DNA from: Bradymonadales bacterium
GTDB taxonomy: Bacteria > Myxococcota_A > Bradymonadia > JAFGEP01
Length of the DNA: 64,000 nucleotides
Reading direction: 5' to 3'
Assembly (NCBI GenBank): GCA_016931535.1
Contig: JAFGEP010000019.1
Location: 1 to 64,000, forward strand
Shown here: positions 42,430 through 51,172 of the stretch, piece by piece
Layout of the letters: each line of letters starts with the position of its first letter
Numbering within the stretch: the stretch's first letter is position 1
The notes under the pieces: model-generated
What the model saw: the letters and a program-made list of their open reading frames with translations, nothing else
What the model was told of the DNA's origin: nothing
Databases searched by the model: none
Program-made: the position numbers and the translations under genes

Positions 42430-43467
42430 TCACCGGTCGGTTGACAGTTTTTCCACGATCGGTTGCAGCTCCGCCAGCATCAGATCCGCCTGTCGATAGC
42501 GATGCTCCGGTCTGACCGCCAGCGCCCGCCGGAAGAGATCCAGCGTCTCGACCGACAGCCTCCGGCCTGCCAGGTGGGTGGTCGGGTCGTATTGGCCATC
42601 CGCCTTGAGCGCGAACAGCTCGTCGCGGTTGGAGCAGTGGAAGGGGATGTCGCGAAAGAGCAGGAGGAACGCCAGGACCCCGACCGCATACAGGTCGGTC
42701 CAGGGGCCGATCGGCTCGCCGCGAAGGGTCTCTGGGGCGATGTAGACCCCGGTGCCGAAAAAGCCTCCCGGTTCTTCTTCCTCTTCCTCCTCGTCCCGCT
42801 CATCCATCAGGCGGCCGAGCCCGAAGTCCAGGATGCGCACCAGGCGTGGGTAACCGGGCAGGTCCTGCAACAGGATGTTGTTGGGGTTGATGTCCCCATG
42901 CATCACCTCACGAGCATGCGCCGCCTGCAGGGCGAAGAGGACCTGTCTGAGGATGTGCCACGCCTCCCTCGGCCCAGGCCACTCGTCCTGGCTGGCGGAT
43001 CTCGCCAGCTCCTGGTGGAGGTCGGTGGCCTGGCCGACATACTCCATGGCCAGGTAGGGAGGGGCATGTCGATCGCCGAACTTGAGCAGGCGGACGATGT
43101 TGGGGTGAGACAGGCGAGCCAGGGCGGTGGCCTCGATCTCGAACAGGGCGGCATCGGCCGGTTGGATGGTCGAGTGACCGGGCCGGGGTAGCAACAGCTT
43201 GATCGCCGCTTTCATCATGACCGGGAGCTGGAGGGCCAGAAAGACGCGGCCAAAGGCGCCCTTGCCCAGCTTCTCGACCAGCAAGTACTCCTCGAAGCGG
43301 CGGCCGACCAGGGGATCCCGGAACGCCTCCGGCTGTTGGCTATGCCTCAGGAAGAACTCCTCGGGGATGAAGGCGTAGTCCTGGCTTCGACAGGAGGACT
43401 GAGTGCATGGGAGGCCGATGCGACCGATTCCGCAGCAGCTGGGGCAGATGCCTCGATCGCCTTTCAT
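42430..43467 (-). CDS. Serine/threonine protein kinase with N-terminal Cys cluster
   Basis: 345 aa from the ATG at 43467 with AAGGAG upstream. Residues 8-26 hold CPSCC...C...C, a possible zinc site. The kinase domain has LGKGAFGRVF, ATP lysine Lys90 (AAIKLLL), DFG at 214-216 and APE as APETL. The catalytic loop is HGDINPNN (190-197) instead of HRDLKPxN, so it lacks the RD arginine and the usual lysine is Asn194; Asp192 and Asn197 remain. An acidic run (DEEEEEE) sits in the activation segment. No TM segment or sensor domain, so it is cytoplasmic. It converges with the DUF364-type gene. Confidence 0.88.
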   Translation of the reverse strand: MKGDRGICPSCCGIGRIGLPCTQSSCRSQDYAFIPEEFFLRHSQQPEAFRDPLVGRRFEEYLLVEKLGKGAFGRVFLALQLPVMMKAAIKLLLPRPGHSTIQPADAALFEIEATALARLSHPNIVRLLKFGDRHAPPYLAMEYVGQATDLHQELARSASQDEWPGPREAWHILRQVLFALQAAHAREVMHGDINPNNILLQDLPGYPRLVRILDFGLGRLMDERDEEEEEEEPGGFFGTGVYIAPETLRGEPIGPWTDLYAVGVLAFLLLFRDIPFHCSNRDELFALKADGQYDPTTHLAGRRLSVETLDLFRRALAVRPEHRYRQADLMLAELQPIVEKLSTDR

Positions 43468-43648
43468 GGTCAGCTCCTTCGCTCTGGGCCGTGGGACACC
43501 CCGTACACCTCCAAAGTGGTCGCGGGCCAATGAGTCACCATCGTGCCGGCGCCGTCGCCCAGCCAAGCTCCTTGTTCGATCCCAAAGCGGTCGTGCGGTG
43601 CCTTCACCTGGCCAGCAAGGCACCATCGCCACGGGGACCTCCTCTGGC

Positions 43649-45610
43649 TCACCGGTCGTCCGGTCCTGGGGTGATCGTCAGTATGCACTCCATCGGTTCT
43701 CGCGGCCCCCAGATTTGTAGCAGCCGTTGCTCCTCTTGTTTTTCGAACCGGGCCGAGCTGGGATGCAAAAACACGCGGTAGTCTTCGCCAACCTGGATCG
43801 GTGGCACGAACACTTCGGTGGGCGCCGTGATCGAGGGCTCGGATCTCCACCGATATTCAAAGCGCCGTAAGCGGTGATCGAAGGTCATGGCCAGAGGGGT
43901 CCCTGCGGTCCGCATGGCATAGGGCCGGCAGAAGCCGCGGACGGCCCGGCCTCCCGAGTCGAGGTCCTCGGTCCAGGGTCGATGCTGCTGGTCGCGGCTG
44001 AAGATGGAGAGGTCCTCATCGTTCCAGCGGTCGCCCCGCTGGTTGGTGTTGTCGGCGGAGTAGTTCCAGATGGTGGAGCTCAGCAGGTTGGCGTCGATGG
44101 CGTCGTAGTAGGCGGCCAGAGCCCGCTCATGTGCTCGAAAATCGCCGGTGCGATAGGCCCGCTTGTCGTTCATGTCGAAGGGAAGGCCGAACTCGCCGAC
44201 GAAGGGGGGGATCTCGCCCGCCTTGTCGCGGGTCTGGGCCACGAGCGCGGCAAGCTGTCGTTTGAAGCTGCGGCGTGGTCCAAGCTCCATCTTTCTCCTG
44301 GCGGTATTGTAAGCCACCAGGCCGGTGTATCGTTTGAGCGCCAGCGTGGCGCCGTCGTACCAGTGGAAGGCCATGGCCACATTTGGGGGCTCACGGGAGG
44401 ACCAGGGTGGCAGGGGATGTTCTCCGATCCCGTTCAGGAAGAAGGTGAAGCTCGTCCGGACCGCTCGTAGCTCCCGGATGAACCGCCTGATGTGCGGCAC
44501 AAGGTAGTGCTGGTAGAAATCGACCTCGGTACCAGGGGGAGGGGGTATGCTGCCGTCGGCAAGAGCTCCCCCCCGGGTGGTCGCGAAGTAGGCCGGCTGT
44601 AAAAGCACCGGTTTATCGCCCCTGTCGGTCCAGACTCCGTGTTGACGCCACGGGCAGTCGAAACCGTCCTGAAACAGCCTCACTCCATCGGGGTTGAACA
44701 GCTGGCGGCCGATTCGACGAGCGCCGAGCAACCCCATTCGATAGACATCGACCAAGGTCGGAGTTCCCGAAGCGGCGGTCATGGCCTCAAACGGCGTGGG
44801 AAGCACGCCATCCTTCACGATGGCGAACTGCAGGACGGAGCAGTCGCGTTGGCCGACCAAGCCGCGCCAGGGCTCGTTGCCGGAGTCGAAGCCGACCAGG
44901 TTGGGCAGGTCGGCGACCCTTTGGGCTACCTGGCGAAAGGCGGCGATGTAGTGGGACTGGAGGAACTCCTGGACCGGCATCCCTTCGACCCGGGTGTCGG
45001 GGGCGAAGTCGTTTCCGGCGAAAAAGAGGGTGAACAAGGTGGCGGCCGCGTAGCGCAGGTTGTTGGATGGCCAGGCCAGTCGCCGGAAGGGCCGGTCGAG
45101 CTGCTGGCGGAGCAAGGCCGCTTCGGTCGGGGCGATGCGGTCCAGGGCGATTCCCAGGCTGGTGAGGGTCCAGGCCGGCGCGCCGTCCCCGCCGCTCCAA
45201 CGGCTCCAGGTGTCCTGGTGGGGATCGATGAAGACCGAGATGCCGAAGTCGCCGGCCCGTTGCACGATGGCGCGGAGGTAGTCGAGGTAGGCCTGGTCGT
45301 AGATGCCCGGGCCCTCGTGCTCGATCGCCTCCCAGGTGACGACCAGCCGCAGGAAGGTGAAGCCCCAGGACTTCAGCCGCGAGAAATGCTCGTCGGCCTG
45401 GTCGAGGGGGAAGGGACGTCCAAGGAAGGAGACCTGCTTCCAGTCGAGCAGGGAGGACATCTCCAGGTCGCCGTCCGGTGGGTACACCGGGATCTTGCTG
45501 GTTCCGCCGAGGTTGGCCCCCCTCAGGATGCGGGTCCGACCGTGGGCATCCTTGAACCATCGGCCGTCGACCTGGACAAGGTCATCGGGGGGAGGAGCCT
45601 GGCTGTTCAT
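43649..45610 (-). CDS. GH5-family glycoside hydrolase (endoglycosylceramidase/sterylglucosidase-like)
   Basis: 653 aa from the ATG at 45610. LRGANLGGTSKIP, GRPFPLDQADEHFSRLKSWGF and the very long barrel resemble the EGCrP/sterylglucosidase branch of GH5. Acid/base Glu246 (FDSGNEPW) and nucleophile Glu473 (VGEFGLPF) are in place. A C-terminal beta-domain starts near residue 555. There is no signal peptide, so the substrate, probably a beta-glucosylated lipid or sterol, would be met inside the cell or at the inner membrane. Its start overlaps the stop of the diguanylate cyclase gene (ATGA). Confidence 0.85.
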   Translation of the reverse strand: MNSQAPPPDDLVQVDGRWFKDAHGRTRILRGANLGGTSKIPVYPPDGDLEMSSLLDWKQVSFLGRPFPLDQADEHFSRLKSWGFTFLRLVVTWEAIEHEGPGIYDQAYLDYLRAIVQRAGDFGISVFIDPHQDTWSRWSGGDGAPAWTLTSLGIALDRIAPTEAALLRQQLDRPFRRLAWPSNNLRYAAATLFTLFFAGNDFAPDTRVEGMPVQEFLQSHYIAAFRQVAQRVADLPNLVGFDSGNEPWRGLVGQRDCSVLQFAIVKDGVLPTPFEAMTAASGTPTLVDVYRMGLLGARRIGRQLFNPDGVRLFQDGFDCPWRQHGVWTDRGDKPVLLQPAYFATTRGGALADGSIPPPPGTEVDFYQHYLVPHIRRFIRELRAVRTSFTFFLNGIGEHPLPPWSSREPPNVAMAFHWYDGATLALKRYTGLVAYNTARRKMELGPRRSFKRQLAALVAQTRDKAGEIPPFVGEFGLPFDMNDKRAYRTGDFRAHERALAAYYDAIDANLLSSTIWNYSADNTNQRGDRWNDEDLSIFSRDQQHRPWTEDLDSGGRAVRGFCRPYAMRTAGTPLAMTFDHRLRRFEYRWRSEPSITAPTEVFVPPIQVGEDYRVFLHPSSARFEKQEEQRLLQIWGPREPMECILTITPGPDDR

Positions 45611-46545
45611 CTCTGTTCCACCTTGGGGAGGTGCGCCTGGTTCCAAGGTGGTTCGTCTGGGTTCTGCACCCCGGGAATCTCTTTCTCTTGCTGCCAGGTT
45701 TCCAGGCAGAGTCGGTCCTTGCCGAGATTTTTCGCCTTGTACATCAGGATATCGGCGCGGCGGATCAGATCCTCCAGCGGGCCCACCGTGTCGTGGCAGA
45801 CGACGGCTCCGATGCTGGCGGTGACCTTGGGCCCTTGGGGGGCTTCAGAGATGGCGCCGATCAGCTCGATCAGGCGTTCGAGAGCGGCCTGGGCCTTGTC
45901 CGGTGGCGTTTCGAGAAGCAGCAGTGCGAACTCGTCACCACCCATGCGGGCCACCAGATCGCTATTTCTGAGGGAGAGCCGCATGACGGTCGCTACCCGT
46001 CTGAGCAGGTCGTCCCCTCGCTGGTGTCCGAGCTGATCGTTGACCGCCTTGAAGTTGTCCAGATCGACAAAGGCCAAGGTCAATGGATGGTGATACCGGC
46101 TGCTGCGGGTCAACTCGGCGCTGGCCGCCTCGAAGAAGAAGCGGGCGTTGAGCAGCTGGGTGAGTGGGTCTGTTCTAGCCAGCAGCCGTTCTTGCCACAG
46201 GCTGCGGCTCAGCCGCGAGATGAGCAAGCCGACCGTGGTGAAGGCTGCACACTGTGCCACCGCGTTGACCGACCAGATCGACAGGTGGGTAAACCGCAAC
46301 CCCGCCAGGTAGTTGGAGCCGAACCAGAGCGCGGTGGCCAGAAGGGCCAGCAGCACTACGGCGACAGATCGCCGTCCCCAGCTTCCCAGGCTGACCGGGA
46401 GGAAGTAGAGCGGATATACGCGAAGCTGGTGGCCGGTCAGGTAGTCGATGAATCCGATGGCCACCACCAACAGGATGGAGGAGACCCCGAGGAGGCGGGA
46501 ACGCACCAGGTTTTGGGTATGATCGTTCTGCCAGGAACGCTGCAT
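45607..46545 (-). CDS. Membrane-anchored diguanylate cyclase (GGDEF)
   Basis: 312 aa. About four TM helices cover residues 20-112 with short loops, so there is no large periplasmic sensor. The GGDEF domain (about 125-290) has the active-site motif GGDEF (202-206) and an RxxD inhibitory site (193-196) exactly five residues before it. It should make c-di-GMP from two GTP and be product-inhibited. Translational coupling to the GH5 gene is unusual; the link may be envelope or lipid signalling, but this is inference. No EAL or PilZ gene is nearby. Confidence 0.92.
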   Translation of the reverse strand: MQRSWQNDHTQNLVRSRLLGVSSILLVVAIGFIDYLTGHQLRVYPLYFLPVSLGSWGRRSVAVVLLALLATALWFGSNYLAGLRFTHLSIWSVNAVAQCAAFTTVGLLISRLSRSLWQERLLARTDPLTQLLNARFFFEAASAELTRSSRYHHPLTLAFVDLDNFKAVNDQLGHQRGDDLLRRVATVMRLSLRNSDLVARMGGDEFALLLLETPPDKAQAALERLIELIGAISEAPQGPKVTASIGAVVCHDTVGPLEDLIRRADILMYKAKNLGKDRLCLETWQQEKEIPGVQNPDEPPWNQAHLPKVEQR

Positions 46546-46754
46546 GGGGCAGACGGTATCACAACCTTAGGGGGCTGGGCAAACGGCTCGCCGAACCGGC
46601 TCGGCAGGGAGAGAAGGAGGTGAAGATTTCCTCGGGGAAGTAGGGTCCGGCTTGCACCCCTCAGGGGGTCGCCCGCCTCTGGCGTACATCTCGCGCGTGG
46701 TCGAATCGAAAGGAGGAGGACTACCAGAACAGTGCAGTTGGACTGGTGCACCGG

Positions 46755-48524
46755 CTAGGTGGGGCGGATCTCCTTTCCGACCGGTGCTCGGTCACGCAGG
46801 GACATCCCCTCCAGCACCCCTTCGAGGAAGGTGCGCACATGGGTCCCGATGGCGCGCGTCCGGTACCCGCTCTCCTGGACGATGACGGTTGGCAGGTTGA
46901 GCCCTCCGATGTGGTGGCCACACCGGTGGAAATCCGGGGAGGTCAGAAACCAGGAGCCGGTGGGGTCGGCTTTGGCGGTGTCCAGCCCGAAGGCCAGCAC
47001 CAGGAAGCGGGGGTCGAACTGGCGGATGGCTGCCAGGGCGCGCTTGAGGGCCTGGAGGTAGCGGTGTCCGTCCACCCGTTTGGCCAGGGGGATGTTCAGG
47101 TTGAACCCCAACCCCTGGTCTTCGCCTATCTCGTCCTCGAAGCCGGTGAAGTGGGGATAGGCGATGTGGGGGTGACCGTGGATGGAGACCGTCAGCACGT
47201 CGGACCGTCGGTAGAAGATGTCCTGCTGGCCGCTGCCGTGGTGGTAGTCGATGTCGAGGATGGCCACCTGTCCGACCTGGGACAGCAGCTGGGCGCACAG
47301 GGCCGCGTTGTTGAAGTAGCAGGTTCCGCCGAAATAGCGTCGGCCCGCATGATGGCCAGGCGGCTGGACCAGGGCGTAGGCCAGACGTTCCCCAGCCAGA
47401 ATCAGCTCGGCGGCGGTGAGGGCGCAATCTGCCGCCATTCTGGCGGCGCGCAGGGCGTTTTCGTTCAAGGGGGTGAAGGTGTCGATGCAGTAGTAACCGG
47501 CCCGGTCGGCCAGGATACGGGGGGGGCGGGCCTGGTTGCGCAACGGGAAGACGTTGGGGTAGATGGATCGGGCAGGGGGAACCCCCCGGCAGACGCGGCG
47601 CAGGTAGCGCACCAGCTCGGCATCGTGCACGGAGTGCAGCACCTTTGCCGGGTGCTCCTTGGGCGCGACCTGCCGACATAGCTCCGCCCGTTGCAGCTCT
47701 TGAAGGATCCGGTCGATCCGCACCGGCGCCTCGACCATTCCTCGGTCGTGCACTTGTTGAAACTCATGCTGCCGGCTCGCCACCAGGCAGACCCGATGGT
47801 CCAGGGGGGCCGGTGATCGCACGATCTCCTCCCGTTGGTAACGGGGCGGGCGCAGTGCTACGGGATCTTCCCGGAAGGAATCGACTACCGCCTGGACATA
47901 GTCGGTCGGGCACAGGAAGGCGTACTTCCGTTCCAGGATCGCCCTGACCACCTGGCGTGTCCAGCTTCGCCGGGGGGCGCCGGTGTTGCCGAGCCCGTCG
48001 TATACCAGGTAAGGCCCGTAGCTGCCGCCATTTTCCAGGGGGCGATGGTAGTCGTTGCCAACCAGGGGACGCGCCCCGTATCGCTCGTAGAACCGAAGGC
48101 GCGCCTGGTTGGAGCGCAACCGGCGATCGTCGGGGCAACGCTCGCGGTCGTCGGGCAGACACTCGAAGAACAACCCCTTTGCCGTCAAGGCGCGGGCCTC
48201 GTCGCGTACCCGTTCATACAGGGCGCCACCGATCCCCTGGCTGGCCTCGGCCCGGGCGGTGGCGATGAAGTCCAGGTAGCAGAAGGCGATCTGCGGTTCG
48301 TGCAGGATGACGGCGAAGCCCAGGACCCGGTGGCGGCTGTTCTCGGCGACCAGGATGATGGAGCGGAACCGCTGCAAAAACGGGTTGACCAGCCGTTCTC
48401 CCAGTCCGGTCACCTCGTGTTCGCGGACGTCCGGGAGCTGTCTGCGTAAAATTTGGCGGACCTGGTTCAAGGCGTCCCGGTTGGCCGGTACCACCTCGTC
48501 GAACAGTCGCCGGATATAGAACAT
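46755..48524 (-). CDS. GNAT acetyltransferase-HDAC-family deacylase fusion
   Basis: 589 aa from the ATG at 48524. Residues 1-215 form a GNAT domain, with the acetyl-CoA loop QGIGGALY (96-103), FECLPDDRE and a C-terminal FYERYGAR. Residues 240-589 form a class II HDAC/acetylpolyamine amidohydrolase domain: PPGHHAG (His391/392), LDIDYHHG (Asp426 and His428 as zinc ligands), Asp515 and Tyr554 in ESGY. So the same protein can in principle add and remove an acyl group. It is divergent from a KamA-family aminomutase, 276 bp apart, which suggests an amine-bearing small molecule as substrate. Acetylpolyamines, made available by the spermidine genes 30 kb away, are the alternative. No convincing Shine-Dalgarno before the ATG. 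Confidence 0.85.
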   Translation of the reverse strand: MFYIRRLFDEVVPANRDALNQVRQILRRQLPDVREHEVTGLGERLVNPFLQRFRSIILVAENSRHRVLGFAVILHEPQIAFCYLDFIATARAEASQGIGGALYERVRDEARALTAKGLFFECLPDDRERCPDDRRLRSNQARLRFYERYGARPLVGNDYHRPLENGGSYGPYLVYDGLGNTGAPRRSWTRQVVRAILERKYAFLCPTDYVQAVVDSFREDPVALRPPRYQREEIVRSPAPLDHRVCLVASRQHEFQQVHDRGMVEAPVRIDRILQELQRAELCRQVAPKEHPAKVLHSVHDAELVRYLRRVCRGVPPARSIYPNVFPLRNQARPPRILADRAGYYCIDTFTPLNENALRAARMAADCALTAAELILAGERLAYALVQPPGHHAGRRYFGGTCYFNNAALCAQLLSQVGQVAILDIDYHHGSGQQDIFYRRSDVLTVSIHGHPHIAYPHFTGFEDEIGEDQGLGFNLNIPLAKRVDGHRYLQALKRALAAIRQFDPRFLVLAFGLDTAKADPTGSWFLTSPDFHRCGHHIGGLNLPTVIVQESGYRTRAIGTHVRTFLEGVLEGMSLRDRAPVGKEIRPT

Positions 48525-48656
48525 GTGGGGATTATCCGGTCCGGCCTGCCGATGGTCAAGGCGTCGCACTGTTGCCGGCCGGCAGCAGGGGGCCGTAGGG
48601 GGGCAGCCCGTCCTTGCGGGAGTTGGTGCGGTGCTCCCGAGTTTCCGGTGTTTGAC

Positions 48657-48683
48657 TTGACACACCGCTCTTCGAGGTACTAG
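48657..48683 (+). promoter_or_regulatory. Weak candidate promoter before the aminomutase gene
   Basis: TTGACA (48657-48662) is perfect, but the best -10 (TACTAG, 48678-48683) is only 15 bp away and partial. It lies in the 276-bp divergent region between the GNAT-HDAC and aminomutase genes. Confidence 0.3.
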
Positions 48684-48800
48684 GTGTATTTGTGTTAGGC
48701 CGATGGTCGGTCAAAACATGGAGGTAGAACAGGACGTGCAGGGCCCAGAAAGCCGGTGCGTCAAGAAAACAATCTTATCCTGCCCGATCAATGGTGACTC

Positions 48801-50606
48801 ATGCTGCGATCCCACTGGAACCCCACCGAGCGTTACACGGCAGAGACCTTCCTGAAAGAAGCCGAGCCCTGGTTGCAGGATCTCCCGCGAGCGGAAAGCC
48901 TGGAAGCGGCGCGCGCAATGCTCTTTCACCGGGCCGGCGCTATCTCCTTCGATCTCGGTCATCTCGATAACGCCCACTCCTCCATCCAGTGGATCTGCGC
49001 CAGGGACTGTGCCCGGGTACTCCAGACCATGTTCTTGCCCCGATCCGCTCGAATGGCCGAGTTCGACATGGCACAGGCGGTTTGGGATGTGGCGTGCGGA
49101 CGCAGCAGGCCGGAGCTCGGGACCGGCTTTTGGGCCGAGATGATCCACCTGGTGCGGGGTCTGTTGGGGCGGGCTGACATCGGGGGGCCGATAGAGGATG
49201 ACCTGTTCGATGAGCAGGCGGGTCGTGCTGCCGCCCTGGTCCGATCCGACCAGCTGGACGCCATGTGGAAGAGGGTCACAACGGCCATGGCACGCTTCGA
49301 GGATGGGCTGAGCGACCAGGCCCAAAGCCGCCGGGACAAGCGGCGGCGAGACGTGCTCAACGCTCTGGGGGGGAGCGAGCAGGACTGGCAGGACTGGCGC
49401 TGGCACCGCGACCATGTCCTGCTGACCCCGCAGGCGCTGGCCTCGGCCATCCGGGTTTCACCAGCGCAGGTGGAACTGGTCCGACGGGCACGGGGAGGGA
49501 GGCTTCCCTTTGGCGTCACGCCCTACTACGCCTCGCTCATGGACGATGACCCGTCGCAGGGGAGGGATCGCGCCATCCGGGCCCAGGTGCTGCCCCCCAG
49601 TCGCTATGTCGACAGCATGCTGAAGGAGCGGTCACAGCGGCGCGATGCCTTCGACTTCATGCGCGAGGTGGACACCTCGCCGGCCGACCTGATCACCCGG
49701 CGCTATCCGGCCATCGCCATCCTGAAGCCGTACAACAGCTGCCCGCAGATCTGCGTGTACTGCCAGAGAAACTGGGAGATCGAGGAGGCGCTGGCCCCGG
49801 ACGCGCTGGCAACACGGGAGAGCATCGACGCGGCCATCGACTGGTTCCACGAGCATCCGGCCATGCGGGAGGTGCTCTTGACCGGCGGGGATCCCCTGAC
49901 CATGGATGACGAGCTTCTGGGCTACATCCTCGGGCGACTGTCGCAAGTCGAGCACCTGGATCTCATCCGCATCGGGACGCGGACGCCGGTGACCTTGCCG
50001 ATGCGGATCACCGAATCGGTGGCCGACCTGCTGGCGAGCTACCGAAAGCCGGGTAGACGCGAGGTAGTGGTGGTCACGCACATCGAGAGTGTCTACGAGG
50101 TGACACCAGACATGGTGGCGGCAGTGAATCGGCTGCGCACCCGCGGGATCGCCGTGTACAACCAACATGTGCTGCACTTCTTCGTCTCCAGGCGATTCGA
50201 GGCTTCGGCGCTGCGCATGCTGCTGCGACGGATCGGCATCGATCCCTACTACACCTTCGTGCCCAAGGGAAAGGAGGAGATGGGCGACTACCGGGTGCCG
50301 ATCGCGCGACTCTTGCAGGAGCGGAAAGAGGAGGCAAGGCTTCTGCCCGGCTTGCGGCGCACTGATGAGACCGTTTACAACGTGCCCCGGCTGGGGAAGA
50401 ACCACATCCGAGCCTTGCAGCATCGGGATCTGCTGGCGATCCAGCCCAACGGCTCGCGAGTCTACGAGTTTCACCCCTGGGAGAAGTTCATCACCGACCG
50501 CCGCCCCTACCTGGCCATCGATCCGCCGGTGCTGGACTACCTCATCCGGATGGCGGAGCTGGGGGAGGATCCAGAGGACTACCGGAGCATCTGGTACTAC
50601 TACTGA
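48801..50606 (+). CDS. KamA-family radical SAM aminomutase, glutamate-type substrate residues
   Basis: 601 aa. The first 290 residues are an N-terminal extension with helical character not found in short lysine 2,3-aminomutases. The core has the cluster motif Cys314-x3-Cys318-x2-Cys321, Arg323 (carboxylate contact in the family), LLTGGDPL, RIGTRTPVTLP and the PLP lysine Lys533 in NVPRLGK. The two aspartates that bind the lysine side chain in KamA correspond here to Lys489 (PYYTFVPK) and Asn527 (VYN). As I recall, glutamate 2,3-aminomutase of clostridia carries Lys and Asn there. It is therefore more likely to act on glutamate, or another acidic substrate, than on lysine. The start has a weak ribosome site. 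Confidence 0.85.
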   Translation: MLRSHWNPTERYTAETFLKEAEPWLQDLPRAESLEAARAMLFHRAGAISFDLGHLDNAHSSIQWICARDCARVLQTMFLPRSARMAEFDMAQAVWDVACGRSRPELGTGFWAEMIHLVRGLLGRADIGGPIEDDLFDEQAGRAAALVRSDQLDAMWKRVTTAMARFEDGLSDQAQSRRDKRRRDVLNALGGSEQDWQDWRWHRDHVLLTPQALASAIRVSPAQVELVRRARGGRLPFGVTPYYASLMDDDPSQGRDRAIRAQVLPPSRYVDSMLKERSQRRDAFDFMREVDTSPADLITRRYPAIAILKPYNSCPQICVYCQRNWEIEEALAPDALATRESIDAAIDWFHEHPAMREVLLTGGDPLTMDDELLGYILGRLSQVEHLDLIRIGTRTPVTLPMRITESVADLLASYRKPGRREVVVVTHIESVYEVTPDMVAAVNRLRTRGIAVYNQHVLHFFVSRRFEASALRMLLRRIGIDPYYTFVPKGKEEMGDYRVPIARLLQERKEEARLLPGLRRTDETVYNVPRLGKNHIRALQHRDLLAIQPNGSRVYEFHPWEKFITDRRPYLAIDPPVLDYLIRMAELGEDPEDYRSIWYYY

Positions 50607-50869
50607 GCTTGCGGCGGGATACGATCAGCTCCTCTCGCCCGCGTTGGCGCTGCCTGTCGATCACATTTTTGGCCAACCAGCCAGCAAGGGCGTTTCATCC
50701 TGACAAGAGTTGGTTTCGGGTGTCGCCCCTTGCGGGGCTGGGGCTCCCGGCGCAGGAACAGGGTGAAGTTGACGAACCAGCATCCACACATTACCGTGAT
50801 CAGCAGGTAATGCCGCAGTGCGAGCCCTGGGCCTTGGAACAGGCCTACAAGCTGTGAGAGGGGATACCG

Positions 50870-51172
50870 ATGTTGGGTCAGACAGCACCAGACTTGCTGG
50901 TCGATGGCGAGGGCAGACCCTACTTCCTCTGGGATTGCGAGCTGACGCTCGACCAATTCACCCAAGGTCTGAACCATCCCGACCCGACGCACCGCGCTTA
51001 CTTGCTGGGCAAGCTCATGCGACAAGCAAAGCCGGAAGATGTCTTTCACTTCGCCAGTCTGAGCACCATCCGATCGTCATGGCCCCTGGTGGAGAAACAT
51101 CTGGGGAAATCCCTCGACTTCTGGCGCTGGCTCCTCGACGCATGGGAAGACCCTGCCGATGCCGACCGATAG
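50870..51172 (+). CDS. Probable antitoxin (DUF6922-like) of an AbiEii-type module
   Basis: 100 aa, GAGAGGGG upstream. The sequence (LWDCELTLDQF, ..YLLGKLMRQAKPEDVF, ..KHLGKSLDFWRWLL) resembles the small proteins that precede AbiEii-family nucleotidyltransferases. It overlaps the toxin gene by 14 bp. No helix-turn-helix is obvious. The preceding 263 bp (50607-50869) hold nothing that I can identify. Confidence 0.6.
   Translation: MLGQTAPDLLVDGEGRPYFLWDCELTLDQFTQGLNHPDPTHRAYLLGKLMRQAKPEDVFHFASLSTIRSSWPLVEKHLGKSLDFWRWLLDAWEDPADADR

Noticed and set aside
50600..51049. 149-codon minus-strand frame overlapping the AbiEii-type antitoxin
   Set aside because: No domain or ribosome site, and the plus-strand pair has a typical overlap and family resemblance.
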